A stretch of 64,000 bases of DNA from Pasteurella multocida subsp. multocida OH4807 (GCA_000973525.1 CP004391.1:248001-312000); one strand, 5' to 3'. Positions 18,627 to 29,556 are shown, counted from the stretch's first letter. The notes: generated by a model not told the origin, from the letters alone. Made by a program: numbers and translations.

Positions 18627-20765
18627 ATGTCCCGTACAATTATCCTTATTCCAATTAGCGCTGGCGTTGGTTTAACAAGTGTAAGCTTAGGCTTAACTCA
18701 CGCTCTTGAGCAAAAAGGCGCAAAAGTGGGTTTCATGAAACCTATCTCACAACCCAACTCTGGTGAAGATACTATCGATCGTACTACCTCTATTATTCGT
18801 ACCAGTACCACGATTGAAACCGCTGAACCTTTCATGCTCAGCGTTGCAGAATCATTAATCGGTCAAAATCAATCTGATGTAGTGCTAGAGAAAATTGTTG
18901 AAAATCATCAACAACTTGCAAAAAGTAACGAGATTGTTGTCGTTGAAGGCTTAATTCCAACACGTAAACATTCTTATGCGAATAGTATCAACTATGAAAT
19001 TGCACAGGCTCTAGATGCCGAAATTATTTTAGTTGCGGCGCCCGCGACTGAGACGCCTGCTGAATTAAAAGAACGTATTAAGGCGGCTGCATCCCTATTT
19101 GGCGGAAAAAATAATCCTAACTTATTAGGTGTCGTAATCAATAAATTTAACGCACCAATTGATGAATCAGGTCGTACACGCCCAGATTTAGCTGAAATTT
19201 TTGATTCATTCCAACACACGCAAAATCAAGTCTCTGAGATTTATCAACTATTTGATAAAAGCCCAATTAAAATTCTCGCTTGTATTCCTTGGAGTGCAGA
19301 CTTAATTGCGACTCGTACGATTGACTTAGCAAAACACCTAGGGGCAGCCATTATTCATGAGGGTGCAATTAATGAGCGCCGTATTCGTGGTATTACGTTC
19401 TGTGCACGTAACTTAACGAACATGGTTGAACATTTCCGTGTGGGGAGTTTATTGGTCACTTCAGCAGACCGTCCAGATGTGATTGTTGCTGCTGCTTTAG
19501 CCGCAAGTAATGGTGTGGAAATTGCAGGTGTACTTTTAACTGGTGGTTATAAAATTGATAACCAGATCAAAAAATTGTGTCAACACGCGATTGAAAGTAC
19601 GGGCTTACCTGTATTCCGTGTTGAAGGAAACACATGGCAGACTGCTCTTGCTCTACAAAGCTTTAATTTAGAAGTTCCAGTTGATGATAAAGATCGTATT
19701 GAGAAAATCAAACATTACATCAGTGATCTCATTGATAGTGAATTTATTGATTCACTTGCAACGGCTTCTTCTCGCTTACGTCGCTTATCTCCACCTGCAT
19801 TTCGTTTCCAATTAACTGAACTCGCGCGTCAAGCACAAAAGCGTATTGTGTTACCTGAAGGTGATGAGCCTCGTACAGTCAAAGCCGCCTCACTTTGTGC
19901 TGAACGCGGTATTGCAGAATGTGTGCTTTTAGCGAGCCCAGAAGCAGTGATGCGTGTTGCGGAAGCACAAGGTGTACAATTAGGCAAAGGCATTACTATC
20001 ATTGATCCTGCAACAGTGCGTGAAAATTATGTTGCTCGCTTAGTGGAATTACGTAAAAACAAAGGTATGACTGAAGATTCCGCACGTGAACAATTAGAAG
20101 ATAACGTTGTGCTAGGTACGATGATGCTAGAAGCAAATGAGGTAGATGGTTTAGTATCAGGTGCAGTCCATACTACAGCCAATACAATTCGCCCTCCAAT
20201 GCAAATTATCAAAACAGCACCAGGCAACTCAATTGTTTCTTCTATCTTCTTTATGTTGTTGCCAGATCAAGTGTTAGTTTACGGTGACTGTGCAGTAAAT
20301 CCGGATCCAACCGCAGAACAATTAGCTGAAATTGCAATTCAATCGGCTGACTCCGCAAAAGCATTTGGTATTGATCCTAAAGTTGCGATGATCTCTTATT
20401 CAACAGGTACATCAGGAAGTGGTGCCGATGTAGAAAAAGTGAAAGAAGCAACCCGTCTTGCCCAAGAAAAACGTCCAGATTTAATCATTGATGGTCCATT
20501 ACAATACGATGCGGCTGTGATGGAAGATGTGGCTCGTTCTAAAGCACCAAATTCCCCGGTTGCAGGTAAAGCGACTGTATTTATCTTCCCAGATCTGAAT
20601 ACAGGTAACACAACTTATAAAGCGGTACAACGTTCAGCAGATCTTGTTTCGATTGGACCAATGTTACAAGGTATGCGTAAACCAGTAAACGACTTATCTC
20701 GTGGTGCCTTGGTTGATGATATTGTTTACACCATTGCGCTCACCGCAATTCAAGCAACACAATAA
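18627..20765 (+). CDS. pta: Phosphate acetyltransferase Pta (long form)
   Basis: Interconverts acetyl-CoA and acetyl phosphate. The 712 residues (E. coli 714) have the long enterobacterial architecture: an N-terminal dethiobiotin-synthetase-like P-loop-type domain ([19 protein letters not shown]), a central DRTGG domain around 220-330, and the catalytic PTA_PTB domain from about 390, with [15 protein letters not shown] and [19 protein letters not shown] lies before the ATG. It forms the acetate pathway with ackA. Confidence 0.97.
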   Translation: MSRTIILIPISAGVGLTSVSLGLTHALEQKGAKVGFMKPISQPNSGEDTIDRTTSIIRTSTTIETAEPFMLSVAESLIGQNQSDVVLEKIVENHQQLAKSNEIVVVEGLIPTRKHSYANSINYEIAQALDAEIILVAAPATETPAELKERIKAAASLFGGKNNPNLLGVVINKFNAPIDESGRTRPDLAEIFDSFQHTQNQVSEIYQLFDKSPIKILACIPWSADLIATRTIDLAKHLGAAIIHEGAINERRIRGITFCARNLTNMVEHFRVGSLLVTSADRPDVIVAAALAASNGVEIAGVLLTGGYKIDNQIKKLCQHAIESTGLPVFRVEGNTWQTALALQSFNLEVPVDDKDRIEKIKHYISDLIDSEFIDSLATASSRLRRLSPPAFRFQLTELARQAQKRIVLPEGDEPRTVKAASLCAERGIAECVLLASPEAVMRVAEAQGVQLGKGITIIDPATVRENYVARLVELRKNKGMTEDSAREQLEDNVVLGTMMLEANEVDGLVSGAVHTTANTIRPPMQIIKTAPGNSIVSSIFFMLLPDQVLVYGDCAVNPDPTAEQLAEIAIQSADSAKAFGIDPKVAMISYSTGTSGSGADVEKVKEATRLAQEKRPDLIIDGPLQYDAAVMEDVARSKAPNSPVAGKATVFIFPDLNTGNTTYKAVQRSADLVSIGPMLQGMRKPVNDLSRGALVDDIVYTIALTAIQATQ

Positions 20766-20784
20766 TTTTCATCTTTACATAAAA

Positions 20785-20820
20785 AACCGCACTTTTACGT
20801 TTAAAAGTGTGGTTTATTTT
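20785..20820 (+). terminator. Terminator of pta built on an uptake-signal pair
   Basis: Stem AACCGCACTTTTA/TTAAAAGTGTGGTT followed by a T-rich tail. One arm is an exact uptake core (20786-20794); the other is a one-base variant (AAGTGTGGT). Paired uptake signals commonly act as terminators in Pasteurellaceae. Confidence 0.8.
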
Positions 20821-20836
20821 TTACAAAATTTGAAAA

Positions 20837-21991
20837 CTATGCCTCTCCTTTGAGGACTGGCAATAATGCTAGACCAAATTGTCGTCGCCAGCCAATCATC
20901 AAATCGGGTAACTTGTCTTCTGCCTCCTGATCTAACCAAACCCACTTAATCAAACTTTCCAAACTTCGTTTACTCGCAATTACCTCAAGCGCCAATGTTT
21001 GAGGTGCAATCACTTTTAATTTTTGTTGCAGCGCTTTAAGTACTTTTTTATAACGAGGATCATCCGCAATACGAACAATCGGCATTGGGTAGTCTATTGG
21101 ATCGCATTTTTTAGTTTGTAAAAGCAGGTGCAGAATTTTTTTACCATGAATGCGAACTTCCTGTGTGGTTAACCCAAGCTCCAATAATTCAGAAGTATGC
21201 TTAGGATTATATTTAGCAACCTGCCACAAATGCTCCGAGCGAACCACAAAGTTCAGGGCTAAATCCCGTTTCATTGCCTCTTCTTGTCGCCATTTTGCAA
21301 TGACTTTCAAACGCATTAACTGCTCTGAATTTAAACGCCAAGCATTTGGAATTGTCAAATAAGCCGTGTCTGGTGATTTAGCTTGCTCTCTTTTCGCTAA
21401 TAACAATTCACAATCATTTTCTACCGCACGTTGCCAAGGTGTTTTAGCCAATGCCTGTTGCATTTGATGATAAAGAGGCAGCAAATACCAAACATCTGCC
21501 GCTGCATAAACAAGTTGTTTTTCCGATAAAGGACGCGCTAACCAATCCGTACGGGAGGCTCCCTTATCAATTTCTATTTGAAAATAATGTTGAATTAATG
21601 TAGCTAAGCCTGTTGAATTTGGAAAATTTAAAAAACTCGCCATAATTTGTGTATCACACATCGGCAAAGGAGCTTGTCCAAAATGATGTAAAAAAACTTC
21701 TAAATCCTCACTGCTCGCATGCAATACTTTTAGGACTGCCTTATTTGCAAGTAACGCGATAAAAGGTGAAAAATCCTGAATAGGTAGCGGATCGATTAAA
21801 CTCAATTGATCACCATCATAGAGTTGGATCAAACCTAGCTTAGGATACAATGTGCGTACACGAATAAATTCAGTATCTAATGCTACAACCGATTTTTGCT
21901 GTGCTAAATAACAAACTTTAGCCAATCCCGAATTGGTGTTGATGACAGTAAAGTGCGGTTTATTTGTAATTTCTTTTAATTGAATGTTCAT
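20837..21991 (-). CDS. rnd: Ribonuclease D
   Basis: 3'-5' exoribonuclease that trims tRNA precursors. The 384 residues (E. coli 375) contain the DEDD exonuclease motifs: ALDTEFIR near 32-39, HASSEDLEVF near 87-96, and YAAADVWYLLPLY near 165-177, followed by the HRDC domain from about 205. The frame is open to 22027; the ATG at 21991 is preferred because homology starts there, although no clear ribosome site is visible. It follows fadD as in E. coli. An uptake core lies at 21951-21959 in its first codons. Confidence 0.92.
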   Translation of the reverse strand: MNIQLKEITNKPHFTVINTNSGLAKVCYLAQQKSVVALDTEFIRVRTLYPKLGLIQLYDGDQLSLIDPLPIQDFSPFIALLANKAVLKVLHASSEDLEVFLHHFGQAPLPMCDTQIMASFLNFPNSTGLATLIQHYFQIEIDKGASRTDWLARPLSEKQLVYAAADVWYLLPLYHQMQQALAKTPWQRAVENDCELLLAKREQAKSPDTAYLTIPNAWRLNSEQLMRLKVIAKWRQEEAMKRDLALNFVVRSEHLWQVAKYNPKHTSELLELGLTTQEVRIHGKKILHLLLQTKKCDPIDYPMPIVRIADDPRYKKVLKALQQKLKVIAPQTLALEVIASKRSLESLIKWVWLDQEAEDKLPDLMIGWRRQFGLALLPVLKGEA

Positions 21992-22004
21992 CTTAATACG
22001 ACAA

Positions 22005-22028
22005 ATTGGGGGCTTTCTCGCCCCCAAT
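22005..22028 (-). terminator. Hairpin between fadD and rnd
   Basis: ATTGGGGGC/GCCCCCAAT stem between the fadD stop (22048) and the rnd start. The T-run on the minus strand is weak (AATTTG), so partial termination or RNA stabilisation is possible. Confidence 0.5.
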
Positions 22029-22047
22029 AAAATGAAATGAATGGAAA

Positions 22048-23736
22048 TTAAGCCACTGGACGTTTTGCCAGCTCCTCGTCACGTAATACACGACGCAAAA
22101 TCTTACCTACATTGCTTTTTGGTAACTCGTCACGAAATTCAATCTCTTTTGGAATTTTATATCCTGTCAGATATTGTCGACAATGCTTGCGTAATTCATC
22201 TCGGGTTAAACTTTCATCTTTTTTCACCACAAAAATTTTAATGGTTTCACCTGAGACTTCATGTGGCACACCAATCGCCACGACTTCTGAGACCTTATAA
22301 TTGAGCATAACAACATCTTCAATTTCATTTGGATAAACATTAAATCCTGACACTAAAATCATGTCTTTTTTACGATCAACGATACGAAGATAGTAATCTT
22401 TATCCATGATAACAATGTCCCCAGTTGCCATCCAACCATCTTTCAATACTTCTGCTGTTGCTTCTGGTCGTTGCCAATAGCCTTGCATCACTTGATCGCC
22501 TTTTACCCATAATTCGCCTGGTTCACCTAGTGCGGCTTCATACCCATCTTCTTTGACAATACGAACATCAGTATTCGGCACAGGCACACCAATACTGCCA
22601 TTGTGTTTCACCATATTAATTGGGCAAGCTGCAATGAGAGGTGAGCATTCAGTCATCCCGTACCCTTCAATGATGTTACATCCTGTGGTTTCATGCCATC
22701 GTGTTGCCACAGATTGTTGAATAGACATCCCGCCACCAACAGATAATTTCAAGGCAGAAAAATCCACTTCTTTGAAATTTTCGTTATTCAACAAGGCATT
22801 AAATAACGTATTTACCCCTGTAATTGCTACAAAACGATGTTTTTTCAATTCTTTTACAAAACCATCAATATCACGAGGATTAGTAATCAATACGCCTGTG
22901 ATCCCTAACTCAATGAATAATAAACAGTTTACTGTCAGCGCAAATACATGGTAAAGCGGTAACGCAATGATTGCTTTGCGTTCTTTACCACGATCGCCAA
23001 CAAATGGCTCAGCAATCCAATTAGCTTGGAATAAATTGACGATAATATTGCCATGTGAAAGCATGGCGCCTTTCGCAACCCCTGTTGTTCCACCTGTATA
23101 TTGCAAGAATGCTAAATCTTTACGCTCAACTTGAGGGCGAACATATTGGCGATGTTTCCCAATACTCAATACTTCACGGAAAGTCACGGCATTAGGTAAC
23201 TTATATTTCGGGACTAATTTTTTAATGTATTTTACGACAAAGTTAACTAATGTCCGCTTACCGAAAGAAAGCTGATCGCCCATTCGAGTTAAAATGACAT
23301 GTTTTACATCGGTATTAAAAACCACCTTTTCTAACGTAGACGCAAAATTTGAGACCACAACAATGGCACTTGCACCACTGTCTTTAAGTTGGTGTTCTAA
23401 TTCCCGTGGTGTATAAAGTGGATTCACATTCACTACAACCATACCCGCTCTTAATACACCAAACAAAGCAATAGGATATTGCAGTAAGTTCGGCATCATG
23501 AGCGCGACACGATCACCTCGTTTAAGTTTTAATTCATTTTGTAAATACGCAGCAAACGCACGACTGCGTTCTTCTAACTTACGGAAGGTTAACACCTGTC
23601 CCATATTAATATATGCGGCACGGTCAGGATGCTGACGAACAGCATTATCAAACATATCAAGAAGAGAGTCATATTTTGAGGTATCTAACTCCCTGGGTAA
23701 ACTGTCAGGGTAATTCTTAAACCAAGGTTTTTCCAT
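22048..23736 (-). CDS. fadD: Long-chain-fatty-acid-CoA ligase FadD
   Basis: Activates long-chain fatty acids to acyl-CoA at the inner membrane. The 562 residues (E. coli 561) have the ATP-binding loop [12 protein letters not shown] near 215-226, the adenylate motif [11 protein letters not shown] near 362-372, and the FadD-signature region [26 protein letters not shown] precedes the ATG. The neighbour order yoaA-tsaB-slp-fadD-rnd is the E. coli order. I see no beta-oxidation genes in the window, so the acyl-CoA may feed phospholipid synthesis. Confidence 0.95.
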   Translation of the reverse strand: MEKPWFKNYPDSLPRELDTSKYDSLLDMFDNAVRQHPDRAAYINMGQVLTFRKLEERSRAFAAYLQNELKLKRGDRVALMMPNLLQYPIALFGVLRAGMVVVNVNPLYTPRELEHQLKDSGASAIVVVSNFASTLEKVVFNTDVKHVILTRMGDQLSFGKRTLVNFVVKYIKKLVPKYKLPNAVTFREVLSIGKHRQYVRPQVERKDLAFLQYTGGTTGVAKGAMLSHGNIIVNLFQANWIAEPFVGDRGKERKAIIALPLYHVFALTVNCLLFIELGITGVLITNPRDIDGFVKELKKHRFVAITGVNTLFNALLNNENFKEVDFSALKLSVGGGMSIQQSVATRWHETTGCNIIEGYGMTECSPLIAACPINMVKHNGSIGVPVPNTDVRIVKEDGYEAALGEPGELWVKGDQVMQGYWQRPEATAEVLKDGWMATGDIVIMDKDYYLRIVDRKKDMILVSGFNVYPNEIEDVVMLNYKVSEVVAIGVPHEVSGETIKIFVVKKDESLTRDELRKHCRQYLTGYKIPKEIEFRDELPKSNVGKILRRVLRDEELAKRPVA

Positions 23737-23863
23737 GTTATATCCTTATTTTTTTCAACAAAAATAAGTGTAAATTATAACGCATTGTCGCTTGTGTACG
23801 AAATAAGAAATTTCATGACTGGTCGAACCAATTAACTTACATCAATGCGCTTATTTATGCCAT

Positions 23864-24406
23864 TTAATATAAAACATAGCGTAATCGCGGTTCAGGTCGC
23901 CAAAATGGATAACCCCATCCTTTACGACGACTTTCGCGCCAATCCGCTATTTCTTCTGGATCATAGTAGTATTCTTCGACTAATTTCCACACTTTATAAT
24001 GCGCAGCTTCTATCACGGGATAAGGGTACTCAACGTGATCAATTTTGCCTATTTCCTGCCCTTTTAATATTCCTTTTACAGTAATAAATTGTGCTTTTAA
24101 GCGTTCTGGATCAAGAAACCCTTCAAGATACACAATAAAACGCCCATTCGTTTCCGCCTCAAGCATCGGTTTCGCCGATAAGGAAACTAGCGGTAAACTT
24201 AATACTTCAAGTTTCATTTGTCCTTTTAATGCCGTGGCAGATAATATTTTTCCCCCTAAACGTGCCGATTTACATTGACAAGCATAGTCCTGTTTTGTGA
24301 TGGTATCGAGTTGCTGTAGCGTCAACTCATCACGCTCTAGCCCTTTCGGTGCCATAATACAGCCACTTAACAAAAAAGACAGAAAAAGTGCGGTGAGTTT
24401 TTTCAT
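23864..24406 (-). CDS. Slp-family outer-membrane lipoprotein
   Basis: Lipoprotein of 180 residues. Its signal peptide MKKLTALFLSFLLSGC ends in a clear lipobox (LSGC) with lipidation at Cys16; Ile at +2 permits outer-membrane sorting. The rest is Slp/YeaY-like, with a C-terminal Trp/Tyr-rich stretch (GWGYPFWRPEP). The E. coli paralogue YeaY lies at the same place beside tsaB. GGAGG with good spacing fixes the start at 24406; the frame is open to a TTG at 24493. An uptake core (24386-24394) is embedded in the signal-peptide codons TAL. The function of the family is unknown. Confidence 0.88.
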   Translation of the reverse strand: MKKLTALFLSFLLSGCIMAPKGLERDELTLQQLDTITKQDYACQCKSARLGGKILSATALKGQMKLEVLSLPLVSLSAKPMLEAETNGRFIVYLEGFLDPERLKAQFITVKGILKGQEIGKIDHVEYPYPVIEAAHYKVWKLVEEYYYDPEEIADWRESRRKGWGYPFWRPEPRLRYVLY

Positions 24407-24434
24407 GCTGTACCTCCAGTTTATATTTCGTGCG

Positions 24435-25154
24435 TTATTCACGACCAGGTAATTTTTTCCATGTGACTTCATTGCGTAAATAAATCGGTTCAATCTCTAA
24501 TGCAGTGATGACGTGTTTTTGTTGCCATAGCGGTAGGGCTAAAGACAACATATATTGTGCTGAAGGCAATAAAATGTCCGTTGTTTTATCTTCTGCTAAA
24601 GCGGTTAACTCAGAATAAGCTGACCAACCTGTTCCGACCGTATGCCATGTGCCTGTCATAGACGACAATTGTGCTACAACAGAAGCAGGGCTTGCCACTT
24701 GCTCTTCAATCACTTCTTGCCACACTATCCCCTCGCCCAATGTACCAAACACTTTTTGCGCTTTCCATTGAGCAAAATAGACTTCATTCATACGAGCATC
24801 AATCGCTGTTAAAACCTGTTCTGTACCAAGCTGTTCGTAAGCTGCCTGAGCCATTGCGGCTAAATTTGAAATCGGGATAACAGGTAATTCAGCTCCTAAT
24901 GCCAGTCCTTGAGCAATCCCAGCCCCAACCCGCACGCCTGTAAAACTGCCTGGTCCGCGCCCAAACACTAAGCCATCGACTTGTTTTAAACTCAGACCAG
25001 ATTGCGCTAAGATCTGATCGATCATAGGTAAAATTCGCTTCGTATGTGTACGTTGTGCTAATTCTTCTAATACGGTTTTTTCACCTTTATGTAGTAGCGC
25101 CACTGAACAGGCTTCAGTTGACGTATCTAATGCTAATAACGTTACATTATTCAT
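24435..25154 (-). CDS. tsaB: tRNA threonylcarbamoyladenosine protein TsaB
   Basis: Non-catalytic partner of TsaD in making t6A at position 37 of ANN-decoding tRNAs; essential in E. coli. The 239 residues contain the ASKHA-type start LLALDTSTEACSVAL and the conserved GPGSFTGVRVG near 68-78. Two starts, 25166 and 25154, are possible; both lie in or just before the yoaA 3' end. The second aligns better with the short E. coli N-terminus. The coding overlap with yoaA suggests translational coupling. Confidence 0.93.
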   Translation of the reverse strand: MNNVTLLALDTSTEACSVALLHKGEKTVLEELAQRTHTKRILPMIDQILAQSGLSLKQVDGLVFGRGPGSFTGVRVGAGIAQGLALGAELPVIPISNLAAMAQAAYEQLGTEQVLTAIDARMNEVYFAQWKAQKVFGTLGEGIVWQEVIEEQVASPASVVAQLSSMTGTWHTVGTGWSAYSELTALAEDKTTDILLPSAQYMLSLALPLWQQKHVITALEIEPIYLRNEVTWKKLPGRE

Positions 25155-27087
25155 CTTGTTGTCCATCTTGAATTGCTGTCAAAAATTGTACCACTTTGTT
25201 GAGATCTCGGGTACGTTTTGAATTGGGTAAACTTTTTAAAAATGTGGCGCCGTAGCTACGCATCACTAAACGGCTGTCACAAATCATCACCACACCACGA
25301 TCCGTCACATCACGAATTAATCGCCCGACCCCTTGTTTTAGGCTGATGACGGCTTCAGGAATCTGAATATCATTAAAAGGATCACCGCCTTGTAAACGAC
25401 AATCTTCAATACGGGCTTTTAACAACGGCTCATCTGGCGCAGTAAAAGGTAATTTATCAATAATCACCAGAGACAAGGCATCACCTCGCACATCAATCCC
25501 TTCCCAAAAGCTCGATGTCGCAACTAAGACCGCATGCGGCTCTGAAATAAACTGATCGAGCAATTTTGTTTTTGCGGTCTCTCCCTGTAGTAAAACACAC
25601 AATTGGCTATGTTCTCGAAAAAATTCTGCTAGACCTCGCATCATGACGTAAGAAGTACATAATACGAAACAGCGTCCTTGGTTTGCTTCAATCACGGGTA
25701 ATAGCATATTGCCAAGCTGTTCTAGAGTATGGGATTGATTGCTACTCGGTAAATAACGCGGTACACACAATAATGATTGTTCAGGATAATTAAAAGGGCT
25801 GGGTAGAATTTTTTGAGTAGCATCAGTAATCCCTAAACGTTGACAAAAATGTGTAAAGGTTCCTCCCACTTCAAGCGTCGCTGAAGTAAAAATCCATGTA
25901 CTTTCACGCTTTTGCATTTCTTCACTGAATTTGTCTGCAACGGTAAGCGGTGTGATATGCAAAGCGAACTGTCGCCCCACTGCTTCATACCAATAGCAAT
26001 AGCCCGTAATCGCTGTTTCCCTCAAGCGTTTTACTTGTATTTTTACAGCTTCAAGGCGTTCAAAAATACTATCTAATGTTTGCGAGCGACCTAATGCCAA
26101 CTTCACGACTTCTGACACAAATTCAATTTTGTCTTGCAGATGCTCAAAACGTGCTTTGATAGCCGCTTGTGCCAATCCCTCACGCCAATTTCCACGTACA
26201 TTACCTTCACCTAGTACCAAACGAAAATCCTGTATGGTTTTTAATAAATGATCAGATGCTGTGCCGAGTTGTGCCATATCTTTTATTTCTGTGCGATATA
26301 CAATATTGATGTCTTTACACAGATCAAATAATTGGCGAGAGGTGAGCGATTGCCCGAAATACTGGCTGGCGATATCTGGCAATTGGTGTGCTTCATCGAA
26401 CACAATTACTTCTGCTTGTGGAATCAGTTCACCGAAACCGGTTTCTTTGACCGCGAGATCGGCAAAAAACAAATGATGATTCACAACCACTAAATCTGCA
26501 TTCAGCGCTCGCTTGCGTGCAGCGGCAACATAACAGTCTGCATAATTAGGACAATCTGTCCCTAAGCAACTGTCTGCGGTACTGGTTAATTGAGGCAAAA
26601 TCGGACTGTCCTCTGCTAATTCAACACATTCCGTGAGATCGCCTGTTTTGGTCGCATTATTCCATTGTCGAACTTTCGCTAAATCTGCCAGAACAGAACG
26701 ATCGCCTAATACGCCTTGTGCGATTAATTGATCTAGCCGCTCTAAACACAAATAATTTGCTCGCCCCTTTAATAATGCAATTTTTCCCGTATAAGCCAAG
26801 GCATTTTTAATCGCGGGTAAATCTCGTTTGAATAATTGGTCTTGTAGATTTTTTGAACCTGTTGAAATAATGGTCTTTTTATTTGCGAATAATGCAGGCG
26901 CGAGATAAGCAAAGGTTTTTCCCGTGCCAGTGCCCGCTTCGATGACTAACGCTTTTCGCTGTTTAATCGCTTTTGCTACCGCACTTGCCATCTCAATTTG
27001 CTCTGCACGTGGACGAAAACCATGAATATGCTTGCTCAGCGCACCTTGTTCAGAAAAGACCTTGATTATTTGTTCAATATTCGCCAT
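25147..27087 (-). CDS. yoaA: DinG-family ATP-dependent DNA helicase YoaA
   Basis: Iron-sulfur superfamily 2 helicase of the XPD/DinG group, 646 residues (E. coli YoaA 636). Visible: Walker A EAGTGTGKTFAY near 51-62, four cysteines of the cluster between about 107 and 188 (CLERLDQL, CLGTDCPNYADC), the DEAH box VFDEAHQLPD near 233-242, and motif VI VGRLIRDVTDRG near the end. In E. coli, YoaA works with the polymerase III chi subunit in replication-fork repair. The gene order with tsaB supports YoaA over DinG. Confidence 0.92.
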   Translation of the reverse strand: MANIEQIIKVFSEQGALSKHIHGFRPRAEQIEMASAVAKAIKQRKALVIEAGTGTGKTFAYLAPALFANKKTIISTGSKNLQDQLFKRDLPAIKNALAYTGKIALLKGRANYLCLERLDQLIAQGVLGDRSVLADLAKVRQWNNATKTGDLTECVELAEDSPILPQLTSTADSCLGTDCPNYADCYVAAARKRALNADLVVVNHHLFFADLAVKETGFGELIPQAEVIVFDEAHQLPDIASQYFGQSLTSRQLFDLCKDINIVYRTEIKDMAQLGTASDHLLKTIQDFRLVLGEGNVRGNWREGLAQAAIKARFEHLQDKIEFVSEVVKLALGRSQTLDSIFERLEAVKIQVKRLRETAITGYCYWYEAVGRQFALHITPLTVADKFSEEMQKRESTWIFTSATLEVGGTFTHFCQRLGITDATQKILPSPFNYPEQSLLCVPRYLPSSNQSHTLEQLGNMLLPVIEANQGRCFVLCTSYVMMRGLAEFFREHSQLCVLLQGETAKTKLLDQFISEPHAVLVATSSFWEGIDVRGDALSLVIIDKLPFTAPDEPLLKARIEDCRLQGGDPFNDIQIPEAVISLKQGVGRLIRDVTDRGVVMICDSRLVMRSYGATFLKSLPNSKRTRDLNKVVQFLTAIQDGQQDE

Positions 27088-27185
27088 TATTTTTCAAATT
27101 CATTTTTACATTGTGTCTTAGTGTAGCAGATTTTCCCTCTACGCTAAATAATATACTGAATAAAAGAACAGTATCATGAGGTTTT

Positions 27186-28013
27186 ATGCAACATTCAATT
27201 TCTCCCCAACTCATCAAGCAACTAGCACCAACCTTGTGCTTATATCACTATAACCAAATTCCTGTTATCGCACTTCAACACCCTGTTGGCTCAGCCCTAA
27301 TCTCGCTACAAGGGGCTCAATTACTCAGTTGGACTCCTACTTCTGCTCAACAAGATGTTATTTGGTTAAGCGAAGTAGAGCCCTTTCAATTAGGGCAAGC
27401 TATCCGAGGTGGTATACCTATTTGTTACCCTTGGTTTGGTGCAGTAAACGTCCCTGCCCACGGTACGGCACGGATCCGCTTATGGCATTTAACCGATTAC
27501 CAACTTACTCAAGAGGAAGTGCGGCTAGTTTTCAGTTTGTTTGACGATGATCACATGATTGAAGCGAAACTTGAAATCGTATTTAACCAACATTGTCAAC
27601 TAACTTTCCAACATTATGGTACAGAGCCAGCCCAAGTAGCCTTACATAGTTACTTTCGTGTGGGAGAGATCGAGAAAATTGAAATACGGGGTTTACCAAC
27701 AACCTGCCTCAGCAATATCACAAAACAAGTAGAACAAGTTCCATCACCTCGTGTGATTAGCGAAAATGTAGATTGTATTTATCCGATTCAACATCCTGAA
27801 ACAACGCTGATCGATCAGGCATTGGCACGTCAAATTTTGCTAACCCATCACCAAGCTTCTGATGTGGTATTGTGGAATCCTTGGCATAAATCAACCAGTA
27901 ATATGAGCAAGACAGGCTACAAAACCATGGTTTGTATCGAAACAGGACGAATTAGCCACACACTCAACACTGGCGATCAGGTCTCCGTCACCATCAAAGT
28001 GCGGTCTAATTAA
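27186..28013 (+). CDS. D-hexose-6-phosphate mutarotase (YeaD family)
   Basis: Aldose-1-epimerase-fold protein of 275 residues (E. coli YeaD 294), predicted to equilibrate the anomers of glucose 6-phosphate or similar sugars. Family landmarks: GAQLLSWTP near 50-58, IRGGIPICYPWFG near 83-95, the catalytic-type His in LHSYFRVG near 155-162, and VLWNPWHKST near 226-235. TGAGGT precedes the ATG. An uptake core overlaps the last codons. It is monocistronic with its own terminator. Confidence 0.88.
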   Translation: MQHSISPQLIKQLAPTLCLYHYNQIPVIALQHPVGSALISLQGAQLLSWTPTSAQQDVIWLSEVEPFQLGQAIRGGIPICYPWFGAVNVPAHGTARIRLWHLTDYQLTQEEVRLVFSLFDDDHMIEAKLEIVFNQHCQLTFQHYGTEPAQVALHSYFRVGEIEKIEIRGLPTTCLSNITKQVEQVPSPRVISENVDCIYPIQHPETTLIDQALARQILLTHHQASDVVLWNPWHKSTSNMSKTGYKTMVCIETGRISHTLNTGDQVSVTIKVRSN

Positions 28014-28023
28014 ACACAAGTTC

Positions 28024-28048
28024 AGAGGCAGGGAAACTGCCTCTTTTT
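28024..28048 (+). terminator. Terminator of the hexose-6-phosphate mutarotase gene
   Basis: AGAGGCAG/CTGCCTCT stem with a five-base loop and a run of T, 10 bases after the stop codon. Confidence 0.85.
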
Positions 28049-28067
28049 ACGTCCATATGAGTGTACG

Positions 28068-29027
28068 TTATATCCAGCCAAGCTGCGTTAAAATTAACAA
28101 GCCTAATGAAGAAGAGACAATCGCACCTAATGTGGTTAACGCAATAATATTGGCTGCACTGGTCCCTTCGCCTCCCATGCCACGCACCATCGCATATGCA
28201 ATTGTCGCCATCGGAGTGGCAGCCATCAGAAACAAGATCCCCATATTCATCCCTGATAAACCGAAAAGTTTCCCTATACCCACCATAAAAATAGGGGCAA
28301 TAACAATACGTGCTGTACTCCCCCAGAGCACCGTACGAGAAACGCTGCCAATGCCTTTAAATTTCACACTGGCTCCCGCACAAATCAGTGCCAGTGGTAA
28401 GGTCATACTGGCTAAATAATTACCAGTTGTTTGTAATGTTTTAGGAAAAGTTAACTCAATACCATTTACAACATAACCTAACACGATTGCAATAATTAAA
28501 GGGTTCTTGAACACATTTTTCAACATGCCCAACATGCTGACACGTCCATCTGAAAACGCTCGATTTAATGTAATCACGCCCAATACGTTAAATAAGAAAA
28601 TCGTGGCTGCCGCATAAATAGAGGCTGGAGCTAACCCTGCTTCCCCATACGCATTAATACACAGCGCTAATCCTAGAATCCCATGATTACCACGGTATAC
28701 ACTTTGTACAAAAGTACCTCGTTCTTGTTTTTCTACAATATACTTCGCGGCAACCCATTCCGCGATAATAAAAAGTAACAAAGTCCCTGTAAAACTCGCA
28801 GTAATCAGGAGCAATTGACGACGAAAATCCACGGGATTATTGGTAATATTTAAAAACAATAAGATGGGTAAGGTAATATTGAAAATAATTTTTGTTGCTT
28901 GCCCAGTAAACTTATCATCCACGATCCGCCGTTTTTGTAGCAAGACACCTAGCAATAACATTAACACTGTCGGCAGAGTCACGCTCATCGAAAATAAAAA
29001 AGACGAATAAAAATCCATGTTGTGCAT
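28068..29027 (-). CDS. AEC-family (auxin efflux carrier-like) permease
   Basis: Inner-membrane transporter of 319 residues with about ten hydrophobic spans in two halves, matching the AEC family that includes malonate and malate permeases. Typical features are LMLLLGVLLQKRRIVDDKF at the end of span 1, NHGILGLALCINAYG mid-protein, and LPLALICAGASVKF at the start of the second half. The substrate cannot be read; organic acids are the usual guess. It stands alone, convergent with the mutarotase and divergent from yhbY. Met1 and Met4 are both possible starts. Confidence 0.8.
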   Translation of the reverse strand: MHNMDFYSSFLFSMSVTLPTVLMLLLGVLLQKRRIVDDKFTGQATKIIFNITLPILLFLNITNNPVDFRRQLLLITASFTGTLLLFIIAEWVAAKYIVEKQERGTFVQSVYRGNHGILGLALCINAYGEAGLAPASIYAAATIFLFNVLGVITLNRAFSDGRVSMLGMLKNVFKNPLIIAIVLGYVVNGIELTFPKTLQTTGNYLASMTLPLALICAGASVKFKGIGSVSRTVLWGSTARIVIAPIFMVGIGKLFGLSGMNMGILFLMAATPMATIAYAMVRGMGGEGTSAANIIALTTLGAIVSSSLGLLILTQLGWI

Positions 29028-29162
29028 AGTAATTTACCTGTATTGAATCAAATTGCTTTCTCTGAATGCCATTTGCGGTTAGAATTGCGCAATTACGCAG
29101 GTCATTATGCAATAATTTTGGCGAAGATGACCGCACTTTTTTCTCTTTGATTAGGATAAATT

Positions 29163-29465
29163 ATGTCGATTACATTATCTACCAAACAAAAACAATTTTT
29201 AAAAGGTCTCGCCCATCATCTCAATCCCGTCGTAATGATTGGTAACAATGGGTTAACAGAAGGCGTCTTAGCAGAAATTGACAATGCCTTAGAACATCAC
29301 GAATTAATTAAAGTCAAAATTGCAGGAGCAGATCGCGAAGTGAAGCAATTGATTATTGATGCAATCGTACGTGAAAGCCGTGCTTCTGCAGTACAAACAA
29401 TTGGTCATATTTTAGTGCTTTATCGTCCAAGCCAAGAACCTCAAATTCAACTACCTCGCAAATAA
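29163..29465 (+). CDS. yhbY: Ribosome assembly RNA-binding protein YhbY
   Basis: CRM-domain protein of 100 residues (E. coli 97) that associates with pre-50S particles. It covers the whole domain: KQKQFLKGLAHHLNPVVMIG followed by the GNNGLTEG loop and ALEHHELIKVKIAG. AGGA precedes the ATG, and an uptake core lies 25 bases upstream. In E. coli, yhbY sits directly beside divergent greA; here the 8.1-kb adhesin gene lies between them. Confidence 0.93.
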   Translation: MSITLSTKQKQFLKGLAHHLNPVVMIGNNGLTEGVLAEIDNALEHHELIKVKIAGADREVKQLIIDAIVRESRASAVQTIGHILVLYRPSQEPQIQLPRK

Positions 29466-29480
29466 TACAACATAGACATA

Positions 29481-29515
29481 AAATAAAACGGCTTTTCTTG
29501 CCGTTTTATTTTTAG
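29481..29515 (+). terminator. Terminator of yhbY
   Basis: AATAAAACGGC/GCCGTTTTATT stem with a TTTTCTT loop and following T, 15 bases after the yhbY stop. Confidence 0.85.
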
Positions 29516-29524
29516 CTAAAAAAA

Positions 29525-29556
29525 GAAAGGGTATTGACGAATCAATACCCTTTTTA
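29525..29556 (-). terminator. Terminator of the adhesin gene
   Basis: AAAGGGTATTGA/TCAATACCCTTT-type stem with tetraloop CGAA. On the minus strand it is followed by TTTCTTTTTTT and lies 21 bases after the adhesin stop codon. Confidence 0.85.
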